Shown here: positions 1 through 12,753 of the stretch, piece by piece
Layout: every line of letters begins with the position of its first letter
Numbering within the stretch: the stretch's first letter is position 1
Source: Lates calcarifer
Lineage: Eukaryota > Chordata > Actinopteri > Centropomidae
Direction of reading: 5' to 3'
Assembly (NCBI RefSeq): GCF_001640805.2
Contig: NC_066847.1
Coordinates: forward strand, 25,287,504-25,351,503
DNA length: 64,000 nucleotides
Program-made: the position numbers and the translations under genes
The notes under the pieces: generated by a model
Databases searched by the model: none
Seen by the model: the letters and a program-made list of their open reading frames with translations, nothing else
What the model was told of the DNA's origin: nothing

Positions 1-880
1 AAGGTGTCACGCCATTCCTTTATCATTAACTTCTTTCATTAGGGTATACAATACCCTCAACATGTGTTTTTGTCAAATGATAAAAGAGAACATTCTTCTT
101 CGTGCAACCCTGCCAAAACAACATTGGGAAGCATGACAACTGAAATGTAGCATTGCATTGTTTTATTGTATAGATAAAGAACCACTTAAAGAGTGGTGCA
201 CTAGTTAGCTTCATCCTGTGGAATGATTAAAGGAAGAAGAAACATATTTGAAATTAATTTAAACTTTTTTTTTCTTGTGGTAGCAATGTATTTTATTATA
301 CACTATACCATACTGTTTGATATCAGAGATAAAACTAAAAACAAGCTTATCTGTTGTTGCTTTAATGCAACTAAATGAATGGTATCTAAGTAGCAATGTG
401 GAGACATAGTTTCAGATATTTGCATGTTGGTGATGTGATGTAAGTTTTTTTTTTCTCTTTTTGGTTGTTGTTATATGCTTCACAAACTACTCCATTGCTT
501 CCTTTGTTCTTTTTTGCCCCAGTGCCCACAGACAAATGATATGTGTTGGCCTTTCGCCCTATGTGTCAAAAAAGTTTGAGCTGATCTGAGAAACAATCAC
601 ATTTTCTGTGGAGATAGTTGAGGGAAATGAGAGGGTCTCCTGGCCTGGTGATGGAGATTTGATGCTCGAGGGTTTGCACCTTTTCTATACACCTTCCTTT
701 TCCCAAACAAAAAAAAAAATGCTTGTGTGACATTAGTCTTTGAACAAGTATAGTGCCCTGAAACCATGAATAGAAATACATTTCCCTGTTTCCACCCTGA
801 CCCTGAGCCCTATAGCCTGCAGCCATTACTGTCACACACCCACGAAGGGTCAACTCACCAAACCCCTGAATAAAACCTTC
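1..880. other. AT-rich non-coding spacer
   Basis: There is no recognisable gene, RNA or repeat family here, only short T- and A-tracts. The small reading frames have no recognisable domain and no coding character. Confidence 0.6.
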
Positions 881-1019
881 TCTACCCTCCAAAGAGAGGT
901 GGTGGTGGGGCAGGGTGGACAGAAAGACAGACAGAAAGACAGAGAAAGAACCCTTCCAGTGTCTGATGAGCTGTTATTTGTCTCCTTGAGGTTGCCTGCA
1001 GGCTTGATGCTTTTTGTCT

Positions 1020-1165
1020 AGCCTCTGGACCTATTTTACTCCCTTCTCTCCTTCTCCCTCCCTCGATTTTTCTCACTCTTGCTCCATCTCTTTCCCCCAT
1101 CCACCCCATCACTCTCCCTCCGTCTGTGTTTCTCTGCCTCTCTCGCTCTCTCTCTCTCTCTACCC
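1020..1165. repeat. pyrimidine-rich low-complexity tract with (CT)n
   Basis: This is a CT-rich strand with an uninterrupted CT run at about 1146-1160. The overlapping frames on both strands are translations of this tract and are not genes. Confidence 0.85.
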
Positions 1166-1179
1166 ACTTTCTCTTCCTT

Positions 1180-1440
1180 TCCAAAAAGGCTAAGGATTCC
1201 AGCGGCCCCTCTGAGAAAAGTGTGTGAAAATGCACAATGCAGGTCCCCCAGTGTGCCCACCCCCGGCACAGAGTGTGAGAAGAGGGCCCTGCATTTGATG
1301 CCTGACTGACCAAATCTTCTGCCAGATAGCTGGGCCTTTCTATTCCCAGCGGCGCGGTGAGAGCGTGGCCAGAAGTGGTGCGGAAGGAGAGGGGAAGGCA
1401 CAGTAATTGTATCAAGGTCTGTAGAGATTCCCTAACCACC
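1180..1440. promoter_or_regulatory. possible non-coding conserved island
   Basis: This is a more complex, GC-richer block between a CT tract and a C-rich tract (CCACC repeats at 1435-1490). No splice-bounded frame or known protein is visible. Calling it an island is inference from composition only. Confidence 0.2.
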
Positions 1441-1589
1441 CACCAACCCACGCACCCCTCCTCCCACCCCACCCCCAACCCCTCCTCTCCTAAACCGCTC
1501 CTGAACCGCTTCTCAGTTAAAAGGAAAAGGGTCCCTGGGCAGCAAGAAGCAACTTCTCTCCAGAATAACCAAAAAACAGTGTGCACTCA

Positions 1590-4500
1590 TATATGAATAA
1601 CGTTCAATTTATCACATGAAAGCCCATATATTGAATACAACACCTTGCACTGTCCCCAATTCCATCTATTTTTCAACACTGCTGATGAAAAAAAGAAATA
1701 AAAGCTGAGTTTAAATCCCAAAGTCACTTTTGCATTGTATTCTGCCAAGGAAATCCATGCTGTTTTTTGTCATAAAACTGTCATTACAACAACAACCTTT
1801 ATACATATTTGCAACTAAGAGCAAGATTTTTACACATCTTGCAATTGAGCCTGTGTGTCATCTGCTTCTTGGAGATTTCATCACAGCGTTGCTTATATTG
1901 CCATGCCACGGAAATTTCCAAGGACATACTAAGGTATACTTGATTCCTCCCACTCTCCATACCCAGCCAATGGCAGTAACAAAAATCATCATGATAACAA
2001 AATAATTGTGACAACAGTTCACCGATTAACATCCAAAACACACAATAAGAGCGCAGGAACACAACAATGGATCTAAGTCAGTGACACCCTCCTCCCTTAA
2101 AGAGGGTGCTATTGTAATGCTAAATATTTCATCAGTTGACTGAGAGAGAAGTTCAGAGGGCCTCAGGAGAGAATGTCATCCACTACAAGTGCTTGTCAGA
2201 CCTGCGCGCTCCATGAAATTTTACAGTATAGTATCCTTTCTCAGCAACCCATGAGAAAGGAAAAGGGAGGCAGGAATGGTCCTTCCTCCTCAGTGATAAA
2301 AGTAAATGCAGCAAATCAGTAGTCTATACCAAAATGTATTGCCATACTTGTGTTTTTAAGAGAATCTTTTGCAACTGTTGTTGGAGCCATATACTAAAGG
2401 TTATGCAATGTAGCACTAACTCAGTGAGGATGGGAAAGTAAATGCCATGTGCCACCAAACCTAACTGAACTTATAGAGTACAAAACATACACAGTCTGTA
2501 TCCCCTGCATACCAAATAGTGGTGGTAGTGGATGAGATGAGGAGTCTACTAACACATAATTGAAGGTTCGTTGTGCATGAGGATGACAATCCTTAAGATC
2601 CTCAGCATATACCAACACGTATGACACTATGCTCCTGTAAAAAAAAAAAGAAAAAAGAACCCATGGGTCATAATATGTCTGTCTTTTGTCTGGTTACATT
2701 TAATTGTTAGCAACCTCTAGGAGCCTTAGTAATTACAGGAACAAAATAGGAAAACACAGGACTTTTACTTTTACTGTACATTTCCTGTGTGAAACCAAAA
2801 GTCACTGTAGTTTCTTTTATCCTTGACTGCTGTAAAACCATGGCCGCATTTTTTATTATATTAACCTTGATCTTGAAGGTCCTGTAAACTAAGTGTATGC
2901 CTAACATGACCATTCCACAACCTCAACCAAGTGTTTATTAGGTCCAGAACGCCTGATGCTGGTAACCTAACCCTCAAAATATAATCAATCCCAGAATGGT
3001 CAGGAGGCATCATCATGCAAATTTCTGTCTGAACCCGAACCACATCTGAAGCAGTTAACGTAAGCTGAAGCATTAAGTTTAATTACACATGTGGGCACTG
3101 TGTAAATGTCTGTCAAAAGTCAGATTTATTGATTATTTTAACAGTAACACAGACACACACATACACACAAATTATGCAATGTCATCAGCTAAATGTGATC
3201 AGTCAAATGTTCGCTGCCTATTGTTTGGCTGAAGTGATTGAACCCGAACAATATTTTAAAAACATTTTGTCCAAACCTGGTCTGATGGATCGCGACAGAT
3301 TTTGGTCAGGTATCTACACTACCCCACAGCTGAAAACACTGAAAGAGGTTTGAAATTCTTCAAAAGGTTTATAGTGCTGAACTAAATAGGGATCTCACCT
3401 TTATAGGATCTGGCACACTACACTGTAAACTACAGTTTCACTGAAGACAGCACTTAAAGCAACAATACACCTGGTGTAGTGTATTTCAGCAGTACTCCAA
3501 TTCACACATTTGAAAAGCTTTGCTCTAGCCAAAGAGTGAGCCACTGTTACAGGGGCTTGACATTGTCACCACAATAGAGGAACACCTGCTGTGAGATTCA
3601 CAACGATACTGTGCATTTCACAAAGCCAGAGCATGCACAGGAGGCAAACAATTCAATTTCTCTTTTCTTTTCCTTGCAAGATAGAGAAGGGAAGCAAGCA
3701 TTAAACTGCATCATCCTCAACTCAAGCAGAACATGTGAGGTTCTTAACTACAAATGAAAGGTTCAATAAAAATGTAGCATCACTTCAGTCCTCTCAAATT
3801 AACAAACAGCTCAAGTGGACTGGCGGAAAACACAAATCCATGACTGGCTTTGCCAAAGTCAGAGCCATCTACTGGCATAGAAGACTGAAATGTAAGGACT
3901 ATCCGATCAATAGATTCAAATGAAACAGCCCTTAGCACAACAGGAGGCTCCCACTGTGGGTCAGGTGGTACAGTTGCCATCTTTCACCTCATTCCTTGAA
4001 GAAAATGCCCAGTTGAACAATGCACTCTTGCTTAGGAATGGCATAAACCAATGTACATATCTAACATGACCATATCCAGTGGATACAGAGAGTCATAACA
4101 TCAGAATCAGCTAGAGGATAGTCATTTCTCTTGGATGAGGATGCTTCAGAGGGCATCAGAGCAGTCTGCTCTGAGAACTCCCCATCCATTTCATAGGGCC
4201 ATGCTCAGCACTGCGCATTTTCTGCATCCCTTCCAATTCATTACCCCCTCACCCACATGTATTATTCTGCCTGCTACACATTCCCTCTTGTCTCTGGGGG
4301 CAAATTTATTGGTTGAAGCATTTTGACTCAATTTACCTTTTAAAAGCTACCGTTTAAAGCTCAATATTTTCTCTCTAGACTCCGTTCCTCGATAGCCTGG
4401 GATATATGAGAGTGCCTTCCTTCTGCTTTGATGAGCAGTGAAACTTTTTTCACTTCTAAATTACTGGAAATGCTGAAGATGAGTTTGGTTTGCTGAGTTG

Positions 4501-4780
4501 TTTGTATGTCAGAGTTTATTTTTCCTGGGCTGTGCAAAGCTATTGACTGTTTCTTATTATTTTATTAATGATGGGTAACCTAGAACAACAGTGTAAAAGC
4601 ACAAAGAGCATAAACATTTAGCCTCAACTTCAGACTACAGCAAATAGGTGCAATATAAGAAAAACTTATTGTTCTTACTTGATGAACATCAAACTCAAAG
4701 CTGCATGCGAGCCTAAATGAGCTGGTAGCATGTTGTTACAGTATATAGGACACGATTCTCCTCTCTCACTTCTCAAGATA
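1590..4780. other. non-coding spacer, mostly unique AT-rich sequence
   Basis: No gene or clear repeat is visible. A perfect POU octamer ATGCAAAT lies at 3015-3022. Around 3955-4010 there is a weak likeness to the 5' part of teleost tRNA-derived SINEs, too degraded to call. The frames here show no domain. Confidence 0.5.
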
Positions 4781-4789
4781 GGGGGAACA

Positions 4790-5000
4790 TTATGCATATT
4801 TCAGATGGATTTAAGCAGTGTCCTGTGGGTCCTTTAAGAGCACATCATATTTATGAGGACAGCATATTATCACCATCAGGAGAGTGTCACAGAAGCTTGG
4901 AGAGGAGATGACTCTAATTGTCGCTGGCGTTTGGAGACCATACCATAGCGGCTACACTTGAGGATTGACAGCTAAGTTTGAACATAGATTGCAGTCAAAG
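4790..5000. promoter_or_regulatory. candidate enhancer-like island with GATTGACAG
   Basis: This is complex, repeat-free sequence between AT-rich spacers. GATTGACAG (4963-4971) is nine of ten bases of the PBX-MEIS/PREP composite TGATTGACAG. A perfect 14-bp inverted repeat follows at 5066-5098. The regulatory role is inferred; conservation cannot be seen. Confidence 0.3.
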
Positions 5001-5065
5001 AAGGTGGAAGTTATCAGCGGTAATTATATTTTGACACCAATCCACAACAATTTAATTCATGAAAT

Positions 5066-5098
5066 ATGTTGATTGTAATTGCTGATTACAATCAACAT
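5066..5098. repeat. perfect 14-bp inverted repeat with 5-nt loop
   Basis: The left arm ATGTTGATTGTAAT (5066-5079) and right arm ATTACAATCAACAT (5085-5098) are exact reverse complements separated by TGCTG. Each arm carries a TTGATTG/CAATCAA homeodomain-type core, so it may be a paired binding site or simply a hairpin. Confidence 0.9.
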
Positions 5099-5109
5099 GA
5101 TGATTTTTG

Positions 5110-6410
5110 TGCCATACAGTATAACATTTCTTGAGTTGAGATGATTGCTATACATGTCATAAATTCCACCATCTGTATCATGTCAAAATTATAGTAAAAG
5201 GGCGAGTCTTTGTGCTCTTGCTCTTGATGTGTAAAAAGATTATTTCAGATCATTTTCACAGATGTTCATTTCATCATCATCAGGCTTTCTCAGTTGACTG
5301 GGCAGTGTGACTCTCACTTCATTTGACAGATCTGTGTATACATCCACTTCAAAGACTGCATCAAAATTTTCAAGCCATCTATGACTTTTCTTTCCAGGGA
5401 GTAAAATGTCCCAACAGAGGAGAGTTATAGATTGTTAGACCACAGAGTTCAGTGTTTGCCAATTCAGAAGTCTAACTGTGGACCCCCAGTAGTATTACAA
5501 GCATTCACATACCAGTATACATTCATTTCCCACACACAAACACATACAGACACAAACACACAGACTCACAGGCATATACTACACAGGCACAGACAGTGGT
5601 ATTGTAAGCAAGGGCCACAGTGGTTCATCAGCAGGACAGAGACATAAATCTTTGTGCCCTGAGGACAGGTGTGGGAACCAGGGAGAGAGAAGTTTAAAGG
5701 CCCCCACACAGCAGCTTTGATTCACTGTAATTGTCACAGTACAGTAGAAAGCAGCACAGTTACCTCTCCACAGAGACCACCCACTGTTCAAACATGTTAG
5801 AAAGCCTAAAATAGAACTTGCTCAGTGGAATTAAATTGCAATTAGCAAGAATGAAATTTGTGAATATCCAACATTCTCTAAACAATTATGAGATGTGAGG
5901 TAAAAGAAATATAGTTAGTATTCTTATGTTAGTATTCTTTCTCTGGAGGTTACAATATTTTTGAGTCACTAAAGCAACTTCTCTCTGTAATTATCAGTAT
6001 AGCATAGAGGCCAAGCCAATACAAGTACATAAAACTACATCAAAGGCCAAACCACCATGCACCCAGAAGGATTACAGTTGCAGCCATTATAGAAGTCCCC
6101 AGTTGTGTGTCTGTAGTGCATCAACAGCAAAATCAGTAGTAGGTAAAATAAAAGTCTACAACAGTTCCTACTACTGTGAATTTTAATGTGACCAGTGACA
6201 CAATTAACAGATATATGGCAATTATCCCTTTAACTTTTTTTCAATTACTGTGCTCGCTTTTAGGAATGGGAAAAGTACACCCATACTGTATAGAGTTAAT
6301 TTTCTATATAGTATAAAACTGAGAGGGGATGTACACATATACATCAATTAACTTCAACATTCATCTTTGGTGCTTGTGATGAGTTATATCCTGGAGATCT
6401 ATAACATGAC
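5110..6410. other. non-coding spacer
   Basis: This is AT-rich sequence with a short degenerate CA-rich stretch at about 5532-5572. Nothing else is recognised. Confidence 0.55.
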
Positions 6411-6424
6411 TGACAAGTAGGAAT

Positions 6425-6560
6425 GTTGGTGCGCACTGCTGCGTTTGTCCAAGCAGGCCCCCCGATCGCATCAGTCACACCTGGCGACTGCCTTGGGCTT
6501 ACCAGCCTGTAATTTCATGGCTCAAAAGTACAATGTCTCATTCTGTCAACATTCACTCCT
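6425..6560. promoter_or_regulatory. possible non-coding conserved island
   Basis: This is a GC-balanced block (GGCCCCCCGATCGCATCAG at about 6455-6473) that stands out in AT-rich flanks. It overlaps a 129-codon plus-strand frame (6445-6834) that shows no known domain and runs on into AT-rich spacer, so the frame is judged fortuitous. Confidence 0.22.
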
Positions 6561-7600
6561 GATGGAGGCTCACTCATTTACTGCGGTATACAGCATGCCT
6601 CCTGCTACTCTTTGGTATTGTGAGAATGTTGCTCAATATATTTACAGCATCTTTAATTTTGCATGGTTTCTAATGTGTTTGACTGAAGGAGACATTAAGG
6701 CAAAGAAGAGAAGATGTGATTTGAGAGATAAGTGTGAGATTGATGGCAACTGTGAATCACTTTTGAGCCTTACTGGAAATGCTTTTCAACTATGGTGGTC
6801 TACAATACTTTGGAGGCTTATTACTGTAAGTTAGAAATGCAGTCTCCCTCCCTCCCTCTCTCCCTCTCTGTTTATTGCCTTGTATGTACAAACAACAAAT
6901 GACAAATCACCCATGAGGACTCTCCAAGAACACACTGCTTCATGCATCATAAACAATATACATTTATCTCCTTTTTAAAAAAAATTATTAAGGTAAATCA
7001 CTTTATTGTCTGGCCAATCCCACTATCTATGTCTAACAATAAATAACAATAAGATATGCCTCTACTCGTTCAGTTACTGTGTTAATGGTTTTCAGATAAT
7101 CAATATGCATATAGTTGTACATTTAAATCAGGATCAATATGCTTTGCTTAAGTAATACTTTATACTAACAGGACATGTCATTTGTTAATTTGGAAGCAGT
7201 GTTTAATGACTTTGGTATAAGGGCTTGAGAGCGATAATCCCTAAGGAATTCATATGAGGCAGTGGTGTTAAAGGTAGTTAATAACTCATAACCATGAAAA
7301 GAGGTCATGCAGAACAGAAGGAACATATTAGTATATGTTTCTTCTGCCAAACTATGTAGTTTAATATACTCTTAAGATGTCATTATGTTTAAAAATAAAT
7401 ATATAAATACAAAATACAAAACAAAATATACCGATAACTACTGTTTTAGCTATTTCATAGTCAACAATAGCATTTCTTTAATTTTTCATTAAGGGCTGCA
7501 TTTACCCCCAGGAGGTTTGAATCAGTCACTCTTACAGAAAAAGACAGAACAACCCTTTAATTGTATTCAAAGCTTGAGAGCACTTAAATGTGTCTGAATG
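6560..7600. other. AT-rich non-coding spacer
   Basis: It contains a short CCCT/CTCC tract near 6845-6868 and A/T-tracts. No gene or repeat family is recognised. Confidence 0.55.
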
Positions 7601-7609
7601 TCATGTTGA

Positions 7610-7775
7610 ACTTTACCATCCGCGGCTGCTGAAGAGCCAGGGGCAACAGTGGCAAGAGTTCAAAGGTTAAGGAAAGTGCGATGCTTTATTACCGGTGGAA
7701 AAGTAATTTTCTATCAATCGATTTCAAATGATTATAAGCCCCGTAGGGCATCAATGCTTTATTATTGTCTCATTC
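7610..7775. promoter_or_regulatory. candidate enhancer-like island
   Basis: This is dense, complex sequence with a TCAAAG TCF/LEF-type core (7660-7665) and ATCAATCGAT (7713-7722), then ATTATAAGCC. It is flanked by low-information AT-rich DNA. A regulatory role is inferred from composition and motifs only. Confidence 0.33.
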
Positions 7776-8104
7776 AAACCAATCTAAGAACACAGGTAAA
7801 GAGGGAAGTAGATGTTTGATTTTTAACATAGCTTATGGATTAATATTATTTATTAAAAAATGGTATGAGGTAAAAAAAAAAAAAAAACCTGCATGTGAAG
7901 TAAATATTGTCTAAATCATTCAAGAAAATAAATCCTCTATAGAAAGTGAATGTATCTTCTATTACAATTCTTATGCACAAACTATTATTAATGGGGGAAA
8001 AAAGATACACCTGAATGTAAATATTCTATCAAACTGAAGTAAAACACATAGGTGGGTGCACAATGTATGGATGTGTGCTTATTCATGAATATGTGTATCC
8101 TTGT

Positions 8105-8295
8105 GTGTTTCCCCCGCTCTGACAATGGAGCCCTCTTTAGATTTGCTGCTGATGGCGTGTCACGCTGAAATAGATCCCCCTCAGCACTGACACCAGAAGT
8201 CAGGCTGTTTGATGGTTCCCAACTTGGGTCGCCTCTCTGTGATTGACGGTTGGTAGATTGCCTGCCGACCAAACACGAGTGTGAGGGAGACACAG
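8105..8295. promoter_or_regulatory. candidate enhancer-like island
   Basis: This is a complex block just before a long CA repeat. TGATTGACGG (8240-8249) is one mismatch from the PBX-MEIS composite site TGATTGACAG. The overlapping minus-strand frame (7988-8293) shows no known domain. Confidence 0.3.
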
Positions 8296-8386
8296 CCTAG
8301 TCAATATCCCCCCCGCCTCCCGCCCGCCTCCTGATGTGTTTTAATGCCTGTGCTTGCATAGAGAGGAGAGCCAACACCTGCACAAA

Positions 8387-8390
<4 letters not shown>

Positions 8391-8440
<50 letters not shown>

Positions 8441-8464
8441 CACACACACACACACACGCACACA
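8391..8464. repeat. (CA)n microsatellite
   Basis: This is a near-perfect CA dinucleotide array of about 74 bp with two CG interruptions. The His/Thr-rich frame crossing it is an artefact of the repeat. Confidence 0.98.
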
Positions 8465-8469
8465 TGCAA

Positions 8470-9240
8470 TGCTGTTGTCAAAGTTAACTTTCTGTCTCTG
8501 TGATGCAAGTTGCACTCACTTAAGAAGTTTGTTATCTGTGTATTTATTTATTATTGCACTTATATTTGGTTGAAGGAGGTAACAAAGAGACAACACTGCA
8601 CTACATACTGACACATGTCTATGCAGACATATACTCTATGTGTACAAAAACACATACACACCCAAAAACATAGAGACAGTCATATAAACACTCACATGTA
8701 CATAAGACAAACACACAAATTAAAGCCCAGACGTAAAAAGGCCAAACATAACAGCATACTGTTAAACACACATACTTGTGCACATGTGAGGGGTGTGTGG
8801 TGAGAGATCTAGAGAGGATAAATAAATGTATGTTGCATAAAGGCAGCATGTTTGGACAAATGGAGGGAGAAAGACAAGGATAGAGGAAAGAAAATGACCA
8901 AAGCGTATCAAAGGAAATCAATTAGTCATTGTTATGAATATGAAAAGAAATCAGACAAATATAGAGTGAGGGTGACTGAACAAACAATAAGAGAAACTCA
9001 ACATGTAAAACAGATAACACTATAGTACAATGGAATAGTAAAAAGGAGAGGAGAAATTATCAAAAAAATGCAGGAAGAAAATGAGAAACATGAGAATATT
9101 GAGTAGAGTTATACTATATATAATTTAACACTTAATTTTGTATGATTTAGTTCATTATTTCCTGTGTGTTTTGCTTTCTAATAACTCACACGCACATAGA
9201 CACCATACAATTCCAGTTGTGGTGGGCTTTGGATATACAC
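8470..9240. other. non-coding spacer with scattered CA-rich patches
   Basis: Degenerate CACA-rich stretches occur at 8610-8720 and purine-rich AT sequence at 8800-9110. No gene is recognised. Confidence 0.6.
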
Positions 9241-9249
9241 AAGTATACA

Positions 9250-9306
9250 GTACACATGCACACACATGCACACACACGCACGCATGCACACACACACCCA
9301 CACACA
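9250..9306. repeat. (CA)n microsatellite, interrupted
   Basis: This is a CACACATGCACACA-type array with GCACGCATGC interruptions. Confidence 0.95.
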
Positions 9307-9423
9307 GGCTGGTGAACTGAGGCCATCATCAAATCACGCTGAGCATTGTTACATTTGAACAGGAGATGCAGTGGGCCGGAAAGACCCTGTGTTAGTCTGA
9401 GAGAGGGGAAGAGAGGGAACGGC

Positions 9424-9427
<4 letters not shown>

Positions 9428-9477
<50 letters not shown>

Positions 9478-9485
9478 CGTGTGTG
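9428..9485. repeat. (GT)n microsatellite
   Basis: This is a GT array of about 58 bp ending in GCGTGCGTGTGTG. With the CA arrays at 8391 and 9250 it forms a pair of opposite-phase dinucleotide repeats. Confidence 0.98.
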
Positions 9486-9490
9486 GCTGT

Positions 9491-9851
9491 AGGTGGAGGA
9501 GTGGGGTTAGGGGGACGAGGGAGGGAAAGGAGTGAAGTAAGAAGGAAGAGAAAAGCCAGATAGGGAGAAAGGGAAAAATAAAGAAATGGTCACCAGACGC
9601 AGAAGAGGGAAAACAAGAGGAGGAAAGCAAAAGTGGCGAAAAAACTAAAGAAAAGTCAAGAGTGCTACACAGGGACAGAGTGAGAGAGAAAGAGAGACAG
9701 GCTGAAGAGAAGAGGAGTAAAGTGAAGTAAAGAGGAGGGGAGGGGGTTATGGAAAGGCAAGGAGGCACCCAGGGGAAGATAGAGGAAAAAGGGTTGAAAA
9801 GGTGGGAGGAGAGGAGAAGTGTGGAAAGGAGAGGGTGAAGTCAGGGGGGAA
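9491..9851 (+). repeat. long purine-rich (polyR) tract
   Basis: About 360 bp are overwhelmingly A/G on the plus strand, built from GGAAAG/GAGGAG words with few pyrimidines. It is a non-perfect low-complexity tract capable in principle of triplex structure. The Ser/Leu/Phe-rich minus-strand frames over it are low-complexity artefacts. Confidence 0.85.
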
Positions 9852-10102
9852 TAGCTCCTGTTGCCCATCCACGCCGCTGCTGCAGGTCAGCGATGAATTC
9901 CTCCTGTTTTGCTTTCTAGATGCACACTCTCCTGCTTCTGTCTCTAACCCTTCTATGTTTCTTTCAGGAGGATTATCCTCCATTCCTGTATGGATAGAGG
10001 GGATTGAAGAGAGGGGGGTAAAGAAAGAAAAAAAATATATAAGTGTGTATATTTATTTGAAGATGGATTGTCAGTGTTTAAATCACATGAGGGAGAAATA
10101 AA

Positions 10103-10121
10103 GGAGAGAGAGAGAGAGAGG
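10103..10121. repeat. (GA)n microsatellite
   Basis: This is a short perfect GA run inside a purine-rich stretch (10090-10140). Confidence 0.95.
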
Positions 10122-11673
10122 GAAAGACAGAAAGAAAAGGTCATTCTGTTGGTGGTGACCAGAGGGGGTATTTCGTGCAGGGAAATTGCAGTGTATTGCT
10201 TTTGTGACAGAGGAAATGTAAACTGGCCGTGTGGGTGTGTGACCTCTCAGAGGGGAAGAAGGGGGACTAAATGGACACAAAACACCCCCTGGGAAGGTTC
10301 TCAATTCCTATAATGTAACTAAAACAGGTATTTGGACGTGGTGATGGCTGATTGTTCCTTTATGTGCCTGCGAGTGGGTCACTGCAAACCATTTCAGAAT
10401 ATGATGATGGTGGTGCTTGTGCGGCAGTTTGAAAGTCAGGTCAGTCACTTAGAAAAGGATATCAAGGGAGAGATAGAGCTGAAACTATACATATTTAATT
10501 GTATTTTTTCTCTTTTTTGGCTCTGAAAATAAAGCATTCAGTTGTGGAAACTGCAGAATCAATGACACAATTAGGTTAAATAGAACAATTAATTGACACA
10601 TTTTCGAGTTAAGATTCAATACAAATTCTGTTTTTCAGATGTATTTCAAAGCAATGAATAACAATCCTTTTAACCTTTTTGTCTTATTATTATTATTTTA
10701 AATCATTGTTATTTCTCTCTAAATGTAATGTTAAAGTAATATCATTCTGCTGATGTTGCTGGTGGTTTAAGCCTCCTCAGTAGTTGGGGTGAGGAGCTTG
10801 TGGAAACAGTATAAGAGCTGCCACCTCCTGGTTTCTTGAAGTATTGCAACAGTGCTGCTCAAAATCAGGAAATAAAATTGCTGGATACACACGTAGTGGG
10901 CTTGTATTACAGGAGCCCAGCTAAGAGACACACACACAAATATGAAGTAACTGTAAATGTCATAAGTGTGGAGCTCAAATGAAAGAAGACAAGATTGATC
11001 ACTGAATGTGAAAACCCTTGTGGATTATGGTGAGGAACATCACATATTAAATGTTCTTGAAAGACTTAATATGTTGCTCTGAGCAGATGCTGGAAAAAAG
11101 TATTACTTACAGCTAATTTCAGAATAGGATGTAACACATTTATCACGGAGACATGCATTCATCCTAAAACAATAGATCTATAGAGAAAATACGATAATAG
11201 AAGAAAAAATCTCCTCCTTGCCCTACACGAGATACACATTGACTGATGTAAATGTAACATTCTCCTGTGCAGCGGCCCATTAACGCAGAACTAAACACTC
11301 TATAATGCGACATCAAAACCTTAACAGTTGACTGAGTCCAGTCACACCTTATCAATGCTGCGACATTTAAACACGGGCCTGGACATCACATCTGCACCAT
11401 GCAAAACTAAATGTGATTTAATACCACTTAAGCATCTGATGCAATGCACATACATGCACTCGCATACACAGTCATACAAATACGTGCACACAGGCACAGG
11501 CACATTGCTTTCATTCACCCTACGTGTGGTTCTGCAAATTCAAAACATGAAAAAAAGTAGTTTTCATTTTGGTGTGAGTGAACAGTATAAAATCCACCTC
11601 ACACACAAACACTTACAGGCGCACAGGGAGTGTAACATTATTGTGTCAAGAGTTAAGCATGATGCAAACACGT

Positions 11674-11693
11674 TTGTGTGTGTGTGTGTGTGT
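11674..11693. repeat. (GT)n microsatellite
   Basis: This is a perfect short GT run. Confidence 0.95.
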
Positions 11694-12687
11694 TGGTGCG
11701 GTAAAAGCGTCTTACTCTTCTCCATTACTGTTGATTAGTTAACCTTTAAGACACCAGACACTAGTCTTTAATAGGTCGCATGCTCCCCTCTCATCCCTGT
11801 CAGGAAATCAATCGAGTGACGGAAGAGAGGGAAGAGTGAGGTGAAGTTTAAAAAAAAAATCTTCCTCTCTTCTCTGATTAAGTGTGTGTGAGTTGTATGG
11901 TTGTGCCTGTGGTTATATATGTGTGTCTTTTGTCCCCATTTACAGCACTCTCTGTAGGTATTTGGACATTAACCACTGTAAAAAGCTCCACACAACATGG
12001 ATTTGCAAATCAGAACTTAGGTATACAACTTTAATGTGCCAGTGTATAACTTTGTGCCCCACCACAGGCCCCTGTAGTTACCTTTAAAATAACACTACTG
12101 CAGTGGTTTGTTTTACCAAGTTAACTACAGCCAATTAACTCCACATTTAGCTTTTCTTCATGGTTTTTAAACAGACCAGAGGTCAGGAATTGAATTGTTT
12201 TCTATGATGAGAAGTTCATATGATGATGTTGATATTGTGCAGAATAAAAGGAGGTGGATAGCAGTCAATGAAAAACGTTTGCCCTCAACTTTGATATTCT
12301 GGATTACTCATACTTCCAGTCAGTATTGCCATCTTAACCATGTGGTATAGCTCTATCTGAGAGAGAGAGCAAACAGACTGAAATGCACTACTATTCCTGA
12401 GAACATATTTACAGTATTGTAAAGTAACAACAGCAACTACAGTTACAGCAGCACACATACTGGGACAATGACTTCATTTTCAGCCATAGTGGAGACACAG
12501 TGTGGTGGATGGGTGACTTGTGTTTTGGTGTTGAATTGATTTTCTCTTCAAACAGAATTATGTGGCTGCTCTTGTTTCCCATCCAAAGCGTTACTATTTC
12601 ATTTGTTCAGGATCAGGTCACTGGGACGTTCCTGATGTGTCCCACAGATACTATGGGAGAGATACTGAGAGGACAAACACACTTCTC

Positions 12688-12753
12688 AAAAAACAAACAA
12701 ACAAAAAAACAAACAAACACAAAAAAAACCCAACCAAAAAAAAAAAAAAAAAA
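12688..12753. repeat. A-rich simple sequence (AAAC-type plus poly-A)
   Basis: CAAACAAACAAAAAAACAAAC-like units grade into an A run at about 12736-12753. It could be the tail of an old retroposon, but no body is recognisable upstream or downstream. Confidence 0.8.

Noticed and set aside
882..1586. 234-codon minus-strand frame
   Set aside because: It crosses CT-rich low complexity, shows runs of Arg/Glu and Cys/Val/Ser, and has no domain. A second frame in another phase overlaps it. It is a composition artefact.
3955..4010. tRNA-derived SINE-like segment (GTGGGTCAGGTGGTACAG...)
   Set aside because: There is only a partial likeness to a fish SINE head; no clear A/B promoter boxes, body or tail. 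Kept as a note only.
6445..6834. 129-codon plus-strand frame
   Set aside because: The amino-acid order shows no known family, the sequence runs from an island into AT-rich spacer, and there is no promoter or splice context.
8391..9485. possible CRISPR-like or satellite array from repeated CA/GT blocks
   Set aside because: The repeats are plain dinucleotide microsatellites with no unique spacers. Vertebrate DNA has no CRISPR arrays.
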